The translations under genes and the position numbers were made by a program. DNA of 24,454 bases from a virus. The notes beneath the pieces are model-generated. The model saw nothing but the letters and a program-made list of their open reading frames with translations. It did not search any database and had not been told where the DNA came from. The DNA lies in the IMG/VR virus record IMGVR_UViG_3300020195_000161, positions 1-24,454 of that record. One strand, given 5' to 3'. Shown here piece by piece: positions 1 through 6,527 of this stretch (positions are counted from its first letter, which is position 1; every line of letters begins with the position of its first letter).

Positions 1-11
1 CCCATAAAATA

Positions 12-141
12 AATTAGCTCATAAATTACATAAATTACATAAATAGCGTTAAATAGCGTTAAATAGCGTTAAATAGCTCATAATTTACATAAATTACATA
101 ATTAGCTCATAAATTACATAATTAGCTCATAAATTACATAA
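12..141. repeat. AT-rich tandem repeat block of 10- and 20-bp units
   Basis: AAATAGCGTT is repeated three times without change at 41-70. The 20-bp unit ATTAGCTCATAAATTACATA occurs at 13-32, 101-120 and 121-140, with a degraded copy at 72-91, and the 9-bp fragment AATTACATA is inserted at 33-41 and 92-100. The periods of 10 and 20 bp equal about one and two turns of the helix, so sites recur on one face of the DNA. No protein is encoded on the + strand here. The role is unknown; a protein-binding array, an origin-like AT-rich element or a genome-end repeat are all possible. Confidence 0.85.
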
Positions 142-283
142 TTATTGGCCCTGTACAGGTATAGGGCCTGGCGTGCTTATCGGCGCTTAATTTCATTTCT
201 GATTTTTTCATTGAATTGCGGTGAGAGAAATCGGCGCGTTTCGCAAAGGCTTCCTTTTCTGCAGCATTCCACGCCTTTTTCAT
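134..283 (-). CDS. Possible small protein, 49 aa, unknown
   Basis: Reading the - strand from ATG at 283 to TAA at 134 gives a 49-residue charged, Ala/Lys-rich protein beginning MKKAWNAAEKEAFAKRAD. Local GC is higher than in the flanking DNA, as expected if it codes. The last residues and the stop fall in the AT-rich repeat block. There is no clear ribosome site at 283, but a good one (AAAGGA, 330-325) precedes a different ATG at 318, which opens a 9-codon frame ending just before 283. One inserted base would fuse the two into one gene, so this may be a frameshifted or decaying gene, or a leader peptide plus gene. I do not recognise the family. A competing + strand frame over the same bases looks less protein-like. 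Confidence 0.35.
   Translation of the reverse strand: MKKAWNAAEKEAFAKRADFSHRNSMKKSEMKLSADKHARPYTCTGPIIM
147..168. other. Hairpin, 9-bp stem with 4-base loop
   Basis: The arms GGCCCTGTA (147-155) and TATAGGGCC (160-168) pair over nine positions, with one G-T pair, around the loop CAGG. The hairpin stands at the inner edge of the repeat block. Neither strand carries a clean T-run after the stem, so it is not a typical intrinsic terminator. On the - strand the sequence that follows is AT-rich, so weak leftward termination cannot be excluded. Confidence 0.55.
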
Positions 284-522
284 TTCTTTCAATCAATGAT
301 CGTTGCGGTCTTATACATTTTAATTCCTTTGTTCGAGATGCAAAATATCAATGCTCTGTTATTTAATTAATACAAGATGAGCGTCATTTGATTGCATAAC
401 TTTTAGGCAAGTGTACAATTTTTGATTTTTACTTTTTCAATTTTAAAAATGAAAATAGAATGAAGGGGGGGGTGGGGCAAAAATTAAGATGCGGCGAAAA
501 GATGAAAAGACCCATTCCCATA
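169..522. other. Leader region with little recognisable content
   Basis: Apart from the possible small - strand gene reaching 283 and its upstream ATG at 318, I see no credible gene here. From about 330 to 460 the DNA is AT-rich with many short T and A runs. A G-run follows (eight Gs at 465-472, then T, then four Gs at 474-477), which stands out in this composition. No tRNA, no clear sigma70 promoter and no terminator were found. Confidence 0.5.
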
Positions 523-628
523 AAATTGTAATTTTCTGTAAACTTTTTTTGTAAATTGTAATTTTCTTTTTTGTAAATTGTAATTTTCTTTTTTGTAAAT
601 TGTAATTTTTTTTGTAAATTGTAATTTT
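523..628. repeat. Five phased near-palindromic sites upstream of terS
   Basis: The core AAATTGTAATTT, whose 5-bp arms AAATT and AATTT are exact inverted repeats around GT, occurs at 523, 553, 575, 597 and 616. Spacings are 30, 22, 22 and 19 bp, so the central copies sit two helical turns apart. Long T-runs lie between cores and should bend the DNA. Iterated, phased, palindromic and bent sites next to a small terminase gene fit either packaging recognition by the small terminase or operators controlling the late genes. The sequence cannot decide which. Confidence 0.85.
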
Positions 629-640
629 TTGTAATATAAA
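612..640 (+). promoter_or_regulatory. Candidate promoter for the terminase genes
   Basis: TTGTAA (612-617) and TATAAA (635-640) are separated by 17 bp and resemble sigma70 -35 and -10 boxes. The predicted transcript start is about 647-649, at the start codon of the small terminase gene, which would make a nearly leaderless message. The region is so AT-rich that a chance match is quite possible. The -35 box overlaps the fifth repeat, so anything binding the repeats could block or aid this promoter. Confidence 0.35.
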
Positions 641-648
641 TTAAACCT

Positions 649-1371
649 ATGAGTAGATTCCCACGACCACCAGGAGCATCTCCAATAGCACCAGATCCCA
701 TCACTGGTGAGGATGTTCTCTTCATATTGAAAACAGAATTAATGCCTGAACACTTTAATGACCCACAAGTGATTGGCTTTATAAGTAGTTATATCTATTG
801 CCGAGATATCAAACAGGCAGCTCTTGCCGCCAATATCTCTTACAGAGATGGACAAAAGATCAGGCATAAAAAAGATATTCATGCTGCAATTGAAAAGATC
901 ACAGACTCAGCAATCACGAAAAACAACCTTCACGCCTCAGAGATTGTTGAGCGAGTTAAAGAGATCGCATTTTTTGATCCAGCAGATTTGGTCAATCCTG
1001 ACGGTTCAATTAAAGAAAACATGCGAGACATTCCACCTGAGGCACGTCGAGCCATTAAGAAATTTAAAGTTAAGAATCTCTACGAGGCTGACGCCAATGG
1101 TATACCAAAAGTAATAGGTAAACTCGTTGAAGTGGAATTGTGGGACAAGCTTAAAAGTAACGAGTTATTGGGGCGTGAGAAAAATCTCTTTACAGAAAAG
1201 TCGATCGTCACACATGATGTGACAAGCAATATGCAAACTATATTACTACAAGCTAAAGAACGTGCGGAACAGCGAGCGTTAGAGGCCCGTAATCATGTAC
1301 CAGTTAAGCTGATCGACGTAACACCTCAAGAGTCAAATTCTCTCGGGGGTTCGAGTGACACCGACACTTAA
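649..1371 (+). CDS. terS: Terminase small subunit (Terminase_2-like)
   Basis: Recognises the phage DNA and hands it to the large terminase for cutting and packaging. The layout of the 240-residue product matches the Terminase_2 family: a helix-turn-helix region at about residues 42-75 (FISSYIYCRDIKQAALAANI), a helical middle, the family hallmark IAFFDPADL at 106-114, then LLGREKNLF at 173-181. The N-terminus is proline-rich. The ATG at 649 has no Shine-Dalgarno sequence and sits only 8 bp past a TATAAA box, so the message may be leaderless; the next in-frame ATG at 742 also lacks one and would cut into the fold. Five palindromic repeats end 20 bp upstream. The 3' end overlaps the next gene. 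Identification rests on recognised motifs. Confidence 0.88.
   Translation: MSRFPRPPGASPIAPDPITGEDVLFILKTELMPEHFNDPQVIGFISSYIYCRDIKQAALAANISYRDGQKIRHKKDIHAAIEKITDSAITKNNLHASEIVERVKEIAFFDPADLVNPDGSIKENMRDIPPEARRAIKKFKVKNLYEADANGIPKVIGKLVEVELWDKLKSNELLGREKNLFTEKSIVTHDVTSNMQTILLQAKERAEQRALEARNHVPVKLIDVTPQESNSLGGSSDTDT
1345..1349 (+). promoter_or_regulatory. GGGGG ribosome site for the GTG start at 1355
   Basis: Five Gs stand 5 bases before GTG at 1355. GGGGG can pair with the CCUCC of 16S rRNA through one G-U pair. The same arrangement precedes GTG 3453 and ATG 8687, which supports choosing GTG 1355 over the later ATG at 1373. Confidence 0.5.
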
Positions 1372-1621
1372 TATGAGACAAGTCGAGTGGATGGTGCCTG
1401 ACAACGCACAAGCCTATAAGGTTTCATGCGGTTCTAGTTTACCGATGAGAGTTGAAACAATCCTTGAACAAATGTGGGTTGATGAAGAAACTGGTGAGGT
1501 GGATTGGCGTGAGGTGGAAGTTTTAACCGCAAGAAAGGCTGGATATTTAGATGACACTACATCCAGCAATATCGCACGATGTTCTACTGCAATTAAAAAA
1601 CGAAAGAGGGCTGGGGTTTGA
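1355..1621 (+). CDS. Small hypothetical phage protein, 88 aa
   Basis: I do not recognise this protein. It starts with GTG inside the end of the small terminase gene (17-bp overlap), or possibly at ATG 1373 just past that gene's stop. The product is acidic in the middle (residues 42-55 are rich in Asp and Glu) and ends in a basic tail with KKRKR. Two cysteines are present and no membrane segment. Position between the two terminase genes and likely translational coupling suggest it is made with the packaging machine, but a role in packaging is only inference from position. Confidence 0.7.
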   Translation: MTPTLNMRQVEWMVPDNAQAYKVSCGSSLPMRVETILEQMWVDEETGEVDWREVEVLTARKAGYLDDTTSSNIARCSTAIKKRKRAGV

Positions 1622-1742
1622 TATTGTACCATCAGAGGAGTTCAACCACCTTGATGACAATCATTGCCATTGCTTTCCGCGCCTAATCTATTATGATCGA
1701 GATAATCAAAATGAAGTGTGGCTCCATAACCGGGAGATGTAG
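1551..1742 (+). CDS. Small hypothetical protein, 63 aa, overlapping the previous gene
   Basis: A 63-residue frame in the +1 frame relative to the preceding gene, overlapping it by 71 bp. The non-overlapping part, about residues 24-63, reads like a real protein (FNHLDDNHCHCFPRLIYYD, then an acidic/aromatic tail ending in WLHNREM). The HCHC cluster could bind a metal, but this is a guess. The ATG at 1551 has a weak, distant AAGG; no better start exists in the frame before the shared region ends. A programmed frameshift from the previous gene was considered but the A-run at 1595-1600 is in the wrong phase. No family recognised. Confidence 0.45.
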   Translation: MTLHPAISHDVLLQLKNERGLGFDIVPSEEFNHLDDNHCHCFPRLIYYDRDNQNEVWLHNREM

Positions 1743-1787
1743 TTTGTCATCTGTGTCTCATATTGGGAAAATTGCGACGGGCTTTAA

Positions 1788-3392
1788 GTGAAGATCGACA
1801 AAGCGCCGCCAACAAAAGAAGAAATTCAAACATTTAAAGAAATGATCGAAGAGTATCGCTATGATTTCGAGCGGTTGGTTTATATTATCTTCCCGTTCGG
1901 TGAACCAGGACATCCTTTAGAACACTTCAGACCTTATGAGTGGCAGATCAATGAGTGGCGTAAGCTCTCTTATCATTTAATGAATCCGGCCACGCGCTTT
2001 GAGACTTATAGATTGATTATATCGAGCGGTAACGGGGCTGCAAAGACCGCGTTTAGTTGTATGACTCTACTCATGCTCATGTTCACACAACAGCTTAGAG
2101 CACGTATTACGGCCAACACAGACCCTCAATTAAAACAGATCGTCTGGCCTGAGATGGACGTGTGGTTTAGATATGCTAGATACAATGAGTTCTTCTTTGA
2201 GAAATTAGGCACTTCAATTAAAGCGCGTAACCCACAACTCTCTGAGACGTGGCGTATTGATACGCTCACTTGGTCTGAAGAGACACCGGCTGCGATATCG
2301 GGACTACACAATAAAGGTAAAGCTGTCGCTTATCTCTTTGAGGAAGCACCGGGTATCCCTTCTGTGATCTGGCAATACGCATCAGGCGCATTCACTGAGA
2401 CTGAGACCATTAAGCTTTGGCTTGCAATGGGTAACTCGGATGATCCAGAGTCGAAGTTTGAGCAGAACATGATCTCTCCTGAATGGCACGCGCTACGAAT
2501 TGATACGAGAACTTTAAAACACATCGATCCAAATCAGATAGCCAGTTGGTTGCGTGAGTGCGGGGGGAATGAAGATCATGATGATTTCAGAGTCAGAGTC
2601 CGTGGTTTGCCTCGCAAAGTATCGAAAGATTCGATCATCTCGCTTGAAGCGGTACAGGCGGCAATCGCTCGTGCGAAAGATTTCGATAAAGCTCAAGTGG
2701 CTTTTCTACCGGTCATTCTTACGTGTGACCCCGCGTGGACTGGTGGGGATGAGACGACGATTGCGTATCACCAAGGGCAATACTCATGTCTACTTGATCG
2801 ATTCAAACTCGATAAATCACAAGGACAAGATCATACCTACACGTACATTAGAATGTGTAAATGGGAACGAGAGCTTAATGCAGATGCGGTCTTTATCGAT
2901 CAAGCTGAAGGAACTGCTCTCTATACGTTAGCCAATAACGACGGAAAAAACTGGGAGTTGATTTCATTTGCATCATCACCAACCGACGCACCTGATTTTG
3001 CATCGAGCGAGTATGCAAATATTAGAGCACAGATGTACTTTGAATATCAGAAGCACTTGATGAAGGGCGCAGTTTTAGATTCTGTAAATCCTGATTGGCT
3101 TGAAGACATTCAAAAACAACTTTGCTGGACCAAAGGGTCTCGTCACAAAATTAATTTAAAAAAGCTAGCCGAGCCGAAAGTAGAAATTAAAGCGCGTGTC
3201 GGTCAGTCACCAGATATCGCCGACGTTTTTGTTCTTAGAGGTGCTAGACCTGTACTTGAAAGACTTCCAGAAAATGATAGGCTCAGTGATGGAAACGGTC
3301 GAACGATTGGTGGTTCATCGTTTAAAATGCCTGATCACTCTTCCCCTTATACTGATGTTGAAGACGCCGTTTATAAGAATCTATACGACTAA
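1788..3392 (+). CDS. terL: Terminase large subunit (ATPase and nuclease)
   Basis: Motor that cuts concatemeric DNA and pumps it through the portal. The 534 residues have the expected two domains. The ATPase part has a Walker A-like loop SGNGAAKT at 80-87, a Walker B-like strand AYLFEEA at 181-187 followed by PGIPSVIW, and a coupling motif WLAMGN at 211-216. The nuclease part has CDPAWTGGDET from 313 (Asp314), VFID ending at Asp371, and SPDIAD at 474-479, matching the acidic residues of the RNase H-like terminase nuclease. Two departures from consensus: Ala where Gly normally precedes the Walker A lysine, and Glu-Glu where Asp-Glu is usual in Walker B. The start is GTG with only a weak upstream GACGGG. 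It lies 45 bp after the small gene before it. Confidence 0.93.
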   Translation: MKIDKAPPTKEEIQTFKEMIEEYRYDFERLVYIIFPFGEPGHPLEHFRPYEWQINEWRKLSYHLMNPATRFETYRLIISSGNGAAKTAFSCMTLLMLMFTQQLRARITANTDPQLKQIVWPEMDVWFRYARYNEFFFEKLGTSIKARNPQLSETWRIDTLTWSEETPAAISGLHNKGKAVAYLFEEAPGIPSVIWQYASGAFTETETIKLWLAMGNSDDPESKFEQNMISPEWHALRIDTRTLKHIDPNQIASWLRECGGNEDHDDFRVRVRGLPRKVSKDSIISLEAVQAAIARAKDFDKAQVAFLPVILTCDPAWTGGDETTIAYHQGQYSCLLDRFKLDKSQGQDHTYTYIRMCKWERELNADAVFIDQAEGTALYTLANNDGKNWELISFASSPTDAPDFASSEYANIRAQMYFEYQKHLMKGAVLDSVNPDWLEDIQKQLCWTKGSRHKINLKKLAEPKVEIKARVGQSPDIADVFVLRGARPVLERLPENDRLSDGNGRTIGGSSFKMPDHSSPYTDVEDAVYKNLYD

Positions 3393-3452
3393 CCTTGACA
3401 ATGAGATCGAGTAATTGCGACCATACTCTCAATAACGATAATCGGGGGCTCA
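3393..3452 (+). promoter_or_regulatory. Short gap with TTGACAAT and a GGGGG ribosome site
   Basis: This 60-bp gap carries TTGACAAT at 3395-3402, identical to the octamer in the gap after the capsid gene (8656-8663). No good -10 box lies 16-18 bp downstream, so a sigma70 promoter is not established. GATAAT at 3437-3442 is a possible -10 but lacks a matching -35. GGGGG at 3444-3448 serves the GTG start at 3453. No hairpin was seen. Confidence 0.3.
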
Positions 3453-3851
3453 GTGAGTAGAATCAGCGACGCTACAGGTATCAATATAGATGTAGCCGGT
3501 CCAAATCAGATAGACATTGGCGGCGGTCAAGTTGATTTCTTAGGTCAGTTGCATGATGTGGTTGGTGGTTTGTTTGAAAGTTATATGAAATGGCCTGGAA
3601 TCCAAGCTTTAAAAGAAGGCTGGAATGAAGCTTCAAACTTTAATAAAGACCGCGAGAAGACCTACGAAAACAAAGTTAAAGCTGATGAACAATCGGCCAG
3701 ACAAAAACTAATTGACGATGGTAATAAGAGAAAAGCTCTCCTTGATGAGATGGCAAGTCTTGCGGCAGTCGGCGGTCGTGGTAGATGGAATCAATTCTCA
3801 ACAATGTTCTCCGGTGACCAACAAGGCGAAAAAGATTTGTTGGGCGTATAA
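3453..3851 (+). CDS. Small conserved-type phage protein between terL and portal
   Basis: A 132-residue protein. The N-terminal third is Gly/Asp-rich, the middle (about 60-100) is charged and probably a coiled coil, and the C-terminus runs RGRWNQFSTMFSGDQQGEKD then LLGV. That tail resembles the R-x-R-x-STILTG-x-x-G...KTLLG ending I associate with small proteins found beside portal genes in many podoviruses; their function is not established. GTG start with GGGGG 4 bases upstream. Its stop overlaps the portal ATG (TAATG at 3849-3853), so the two are translationally coupled. Confidence 0.75.
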   Translation: MSRISDATGINIDVAGPNQIDIGGGQVDFLGQLHDVVGGLFESYMKWPGIQALKEGWNEASNFNKDREKTYENKVKADEQSARQKLIDDGNKRKALLDEMASLAAVGGRGRWNQFSTMFSGDQQGEKDLLGV

Positions 3852-5581
3852 TGCAACTTGAATCTTATAAGCGTAAAGACTGCGAGTTTTTAAGATCACA
3901 AGCCAAGTCTAAGTTTGACCCTTGTCGATCGACTTGGATTGATCTTTTACGTTGGGCACTTCCTCATCGTGGTAAATGGCTTCAATCGCAAAATGAAGGC
4001 GAGCGAAATAACCAACACATCGTTGATCCAACTCATGTTCTAGCACTTCGTTCATACGTTGCAGGATTTCTTGAAGGTAATACTTCAGCAACCAGGCCGT
4101 GGTATCGCACCGGAACAGCCGATAAAGAATTAAATATACGACCAAAGAACAAAGAGTGGTTAGATCTCTATACAAATCAAACGCTTAAAACACTTCAATC
4201 AGGTAATTTCTATCACGCAGCCGGTGAGTTTTATTACGACTATGGTGTTGTAAATACCGGTTCGTATTACATCGAGGAGCGCGATAACAATACGCTTTTC
4301 TGGCACGTTTTAATTCCAGGCTCTTACTACGTGATCAATAATGCGTATGGTGATGCGATGATCATGGTTCGTGAAATGTCTTTGAGTGTTAAAGCACTCG
4401 TTGATCTTTTCGGTAAAAAGAAAAACGGTAAGTGGGACTGGTCGAATTTTTCATCAAACGTGCGTAAAATGTATGAGGATGGTAACTACTCGACGAACAT
4501 CGATATAGTTTGTATCTATAAAGAGAATCCTGATTATGACGTAAATAAATCGATCGGTGGAAAAAATCGCAAGTGGATCAAGCTTTCTTACGAATCTAGT
4601 GCTGGAAATGCGCCATACTACTCCGTTGAATCGTCAGGAATGGGTAGCGTCAGTCAAGAAGACGGAGAGAAATATCTTTCAGTCAGTTACTCAAAACGTA
4701 AGCCATTCATTGTGGGTAAGTCACATAGTTCAGGTAATTTCGAGTGGGGTGAAAAAGGTCCTACGATCGATGCGCTTGGATTAATTAAATCACTCAATAA
4801 AAAAGCAATCGGTAAAGACCAAGCTCTCGAGCAAATGCTCAGACCCGCAATGCAGGGTCCAGCGTCATTAAAAAAATCATACATGACCACGGCACCCAAT
4901 TCATACGTGCCACTTGATCCACATTCACTAACCCAAAAAGGTTTACGGCCTATTTTTGAAATGAATCCTGGCATTGGCCCTTTAATTCAAGATGTCGAAG
5001 ACATGCGCCAACAAGTTGATCGACTTTATTATGCTGATTACCTTTTATATTTAAGTCGAAATCCAAAGACTCGAACTGCCACTGAAACTCAAGCGATCGT
5101 TCAAGAGCAACAACTCATCATCGGTCCCAACCTTCAGAGTCTCAATTGGACACATAACGTACCAGTGGTCGAGTTTGTAATGGATTACGTTCTCGACAAC
5201 GATCCGAACTTACCGCCACCACCAGATGATTTGGCCGGACAGTTTCTAAGACCTGAATTTATATCGGTTTTCGCGCAAGCACAAAGAGCTGCGGATTTAC
5301 CGAATATTGACCGATACATTGAACGAATGATGAACATCGGTCAGATTGATCCGCGCATGTTCGATAAAGTAAATCTTGACCGGTTGGCCGATCTTTATGA
5401 GGATCGGTTGTATTTACCTGCGGGATTGAATCGTGAGCAGTCGAAAGTGGATGCGATGAGAGCACAGGCTCAAGCACAAGCACAGAGACAGCAACAGATG
5501 GAACAGCTCGCTCAGGCAGCCGGTGCTGCAAAAGATTTAGGTATGCAAGCAAAACAAGGGGATAAAAATGAAAAGCGTTAA
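3851..5581 (+). CDS. Portal protein (head-to-tail connector)
   Basis: Forms the ring at one capsid vertex through which DNA enters and leaves and onto which the tail is built. The 576-residue product matches the podovirus head-tail connector family (T7 gp8-like, Pfam Head-tail_con): LRSYVAGFLEGNTSATRPWY at 66-85 corresponds to the family's LAAGL..LTSP.RPWF signature, followed by the NFYHAAGEFYYDYGVVNTGS region and a PGSYYV strand. The C-terminal 44 residues are Gln/Ala-rich (AQAQAQAQRQQQMEQLAQAA) and probably helical, as expected for a barrel or crown. Start ATG overlaps the previous stop. The last 14 bp overlap the next gene. Confidence 0.92.
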   Translation: MQLESYKRKDCEFLRSQAKSKFDPCRSTWIDLLRWALPHRGKWLQSQNEGERNNQHIVDPTHVLALRSYVAGFLEGNTSATRPWYRTGTADKELNIRPKNKEWLDLYTNQTLKTLQSGNFYHAAGEFYYDYGVVNTGSYYIEERDNNTLFWHVLIPGSYYVINNAYGDAMIMVREMSLSVKALVDLFGKKKNGKWDWSNFSSNVRKMYEDGNYSTNIDIVCIYKENPDYDVNKSIGGKNRKWIKLSYESSAGNAPYYSVESSGMGSVSQEDGEKYLSVSYSKRKPFIVGKSHSSGNFEWGEKGPTIDALGLIKSLNKKAIGKDQALEQMLRPAMQGPASLKKSYMTTAPNSYVPLDPHSLTQKGLRPIFEMNPGIGPLIQDVEDMRQQVDRLYYADYLLYLSRNPKTRTATETQAIVQEQQLIIGPNLQSLNWTHNVPVVEFVMDYVLDNDPNLPPPPDDLAGQFLRPEFISVFAQAQRAADLPNIDRYIERMMNIGQIDPRMFDKVNLDRLADLYEDRLYLPAGLNREQSKVDAMRAQAQAQAQRQQQMEQLAQAAGAAKDLGMQAKQGDKNEKR

Positions 5582-6527
5582 GAAAATGATCGTGTTTTTT
5601 GTTGTTCTACTGATAAGCACAATCGGCTATGCCGGTTTTCAGGGCTTTAGTGGTGCGACAAATCTAAAGATTTTCCAATCGATTAAATGCTCAACAGGTT
5701 TGACCTGTACTCGCGAAGGCGACAAGCTTTTGATGACATCGAGTCCGACACTCGCGGGCACTATAGTGGTTCAAGGCGCTGAAGGTGCTGCGGGTATCTT
5801 AAAACTGGAAGCCGATGAGTCAGATGACAATGCGGATGACTGGCAAATCTCATCTCTTTCAACTGGAACTTTCGTAGTTCAAACCGGCGCATCAGGTACA
5901 GCCGTAGATTTAACCACATGGACCAGCACAGGAGACGTTGCTTTTGGTGGAACAACTCCGTATGTGACAGTCGGTGATGCTGGTGCTGAAGATCATGGTA
6001 TCGCATTCGATGGTCACTCAGGTGGTATCGATTTCAATATTTCAAATGATGACTCAGTTGATCTTTTGGTCATAGGTGTCGGAACCGCAGCAGGTACAAC
6101 GGATGCAATCCGAATTGATGCCAACCAAATTGTTACTTTCGTTCAAGAAGTTGTAGGACTTGGAACAGATACGCTTTCTGGTTTTTTGCAAAAACAAACT
6201 GCAAGCACAACAGTATCTTTAACCGCCGTACAATGCGGACAAACCATCGTATCAAACAGCACAGACGTTGCTACATTGCCTGAAGCTTCGACGGTTCTCG
6301 GATGCCGATATACTTTCGTATGTGGAACCGCTGATGACTTCGACGTTAATCCAGCCGATGGTACTGACGTAATTGGAGTCGCAACATCATCAGGTGCAAC
6401 GATTACTCCTTCTGCTGGCGATGCAGTTCGCTGCACTGACCTCGGATCTAGCTTTACACTCGAAGCTGTTGGAGCGAATCTTTGGGCGTTTATTTCTCAT
6501 AACGGTGTTATTACAGACGTAAATTAA
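5568..6527 (+). CDS. Secreted beta-rich protein encoded within the head operon
   Basis: A 319-residue protein with a textbook export signal: Lys at 2, 5 and 6, a hydrophobic core at 7-19, and a likely cut after GYA at residue 22. The mature part is rich in Gly, Thr, Asp and Ala with short beta-like repeats, resembling phage fibre or adhesin segments. It has exactly six cysteines (41, 47, 223, 246, 252, 289), including the C-x5-C motif CSTGLTC, which suggests disulfides and so a location outside the cytoplasm. The ATG overlaps the portal gene by 14 bp and has a strong site, AAGGGG at 5556-5561. I do not recognise a named family. Virion proteins of podoviruses normally lack signal peptides, so it may be exported to the host surface rather than assembled into the virion. 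Confidence 0.85.
   Translation: MKSVKKMIVFFVVLLISTIGYAGFQGFSGATNLKIFQSIKCSTGLTCTREGDKLLMTSSPTLAGTIVVQGAEGAAGILKLEADESDDNADDWQISSLSTGTFVVQTGASGTAVDLTTWTSTGDVAFGGTTPYVTVGDAGAEDHGIAFDGHSGGIDFNISNDDSVDLLVIGVGTAAGTTDAIRIDANQIVTFVQEVVGLGTDTLSGFLQKQTASTTVSLTAVQCGQTIVSNSTDVATLPEASTVLGCRYTFVCGTADDFDVNPADGTDVIGVATSSGATITPSAGDAVRCTDLGSSFTLEAVGANLWAFISHNGVITDVN

Noticed and set aside
145-366. 73-residue + strand frame starting with TTG
   Set aside because: No ribosome site, Arg/Phe/Ser-rich composition of a chance frame, and it starts in the hairpin. The opposite strand reads better.
523-628. CRISPR array
   Set aside because: Repeats of about 12 bp with 7- to 18-bp T-rich spacers are too short, and no cas genes are near.
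429-725. 98-residue - strand frame
   Set aside because: It is created by the 22-bp repeats, giving repetitive Asn/Tyr/Lys/Gln peptides, and overlaps the start of the small terminase gene antisense.
1591-1603. Programmed frameshift at an A-run joining the two small genes after terS
   Set aside because: The second gene is in the +1 frame, while this A-run could only favour a -1 shift, which leads to a different frame; codon phase also does not fit a slippery heptamer.
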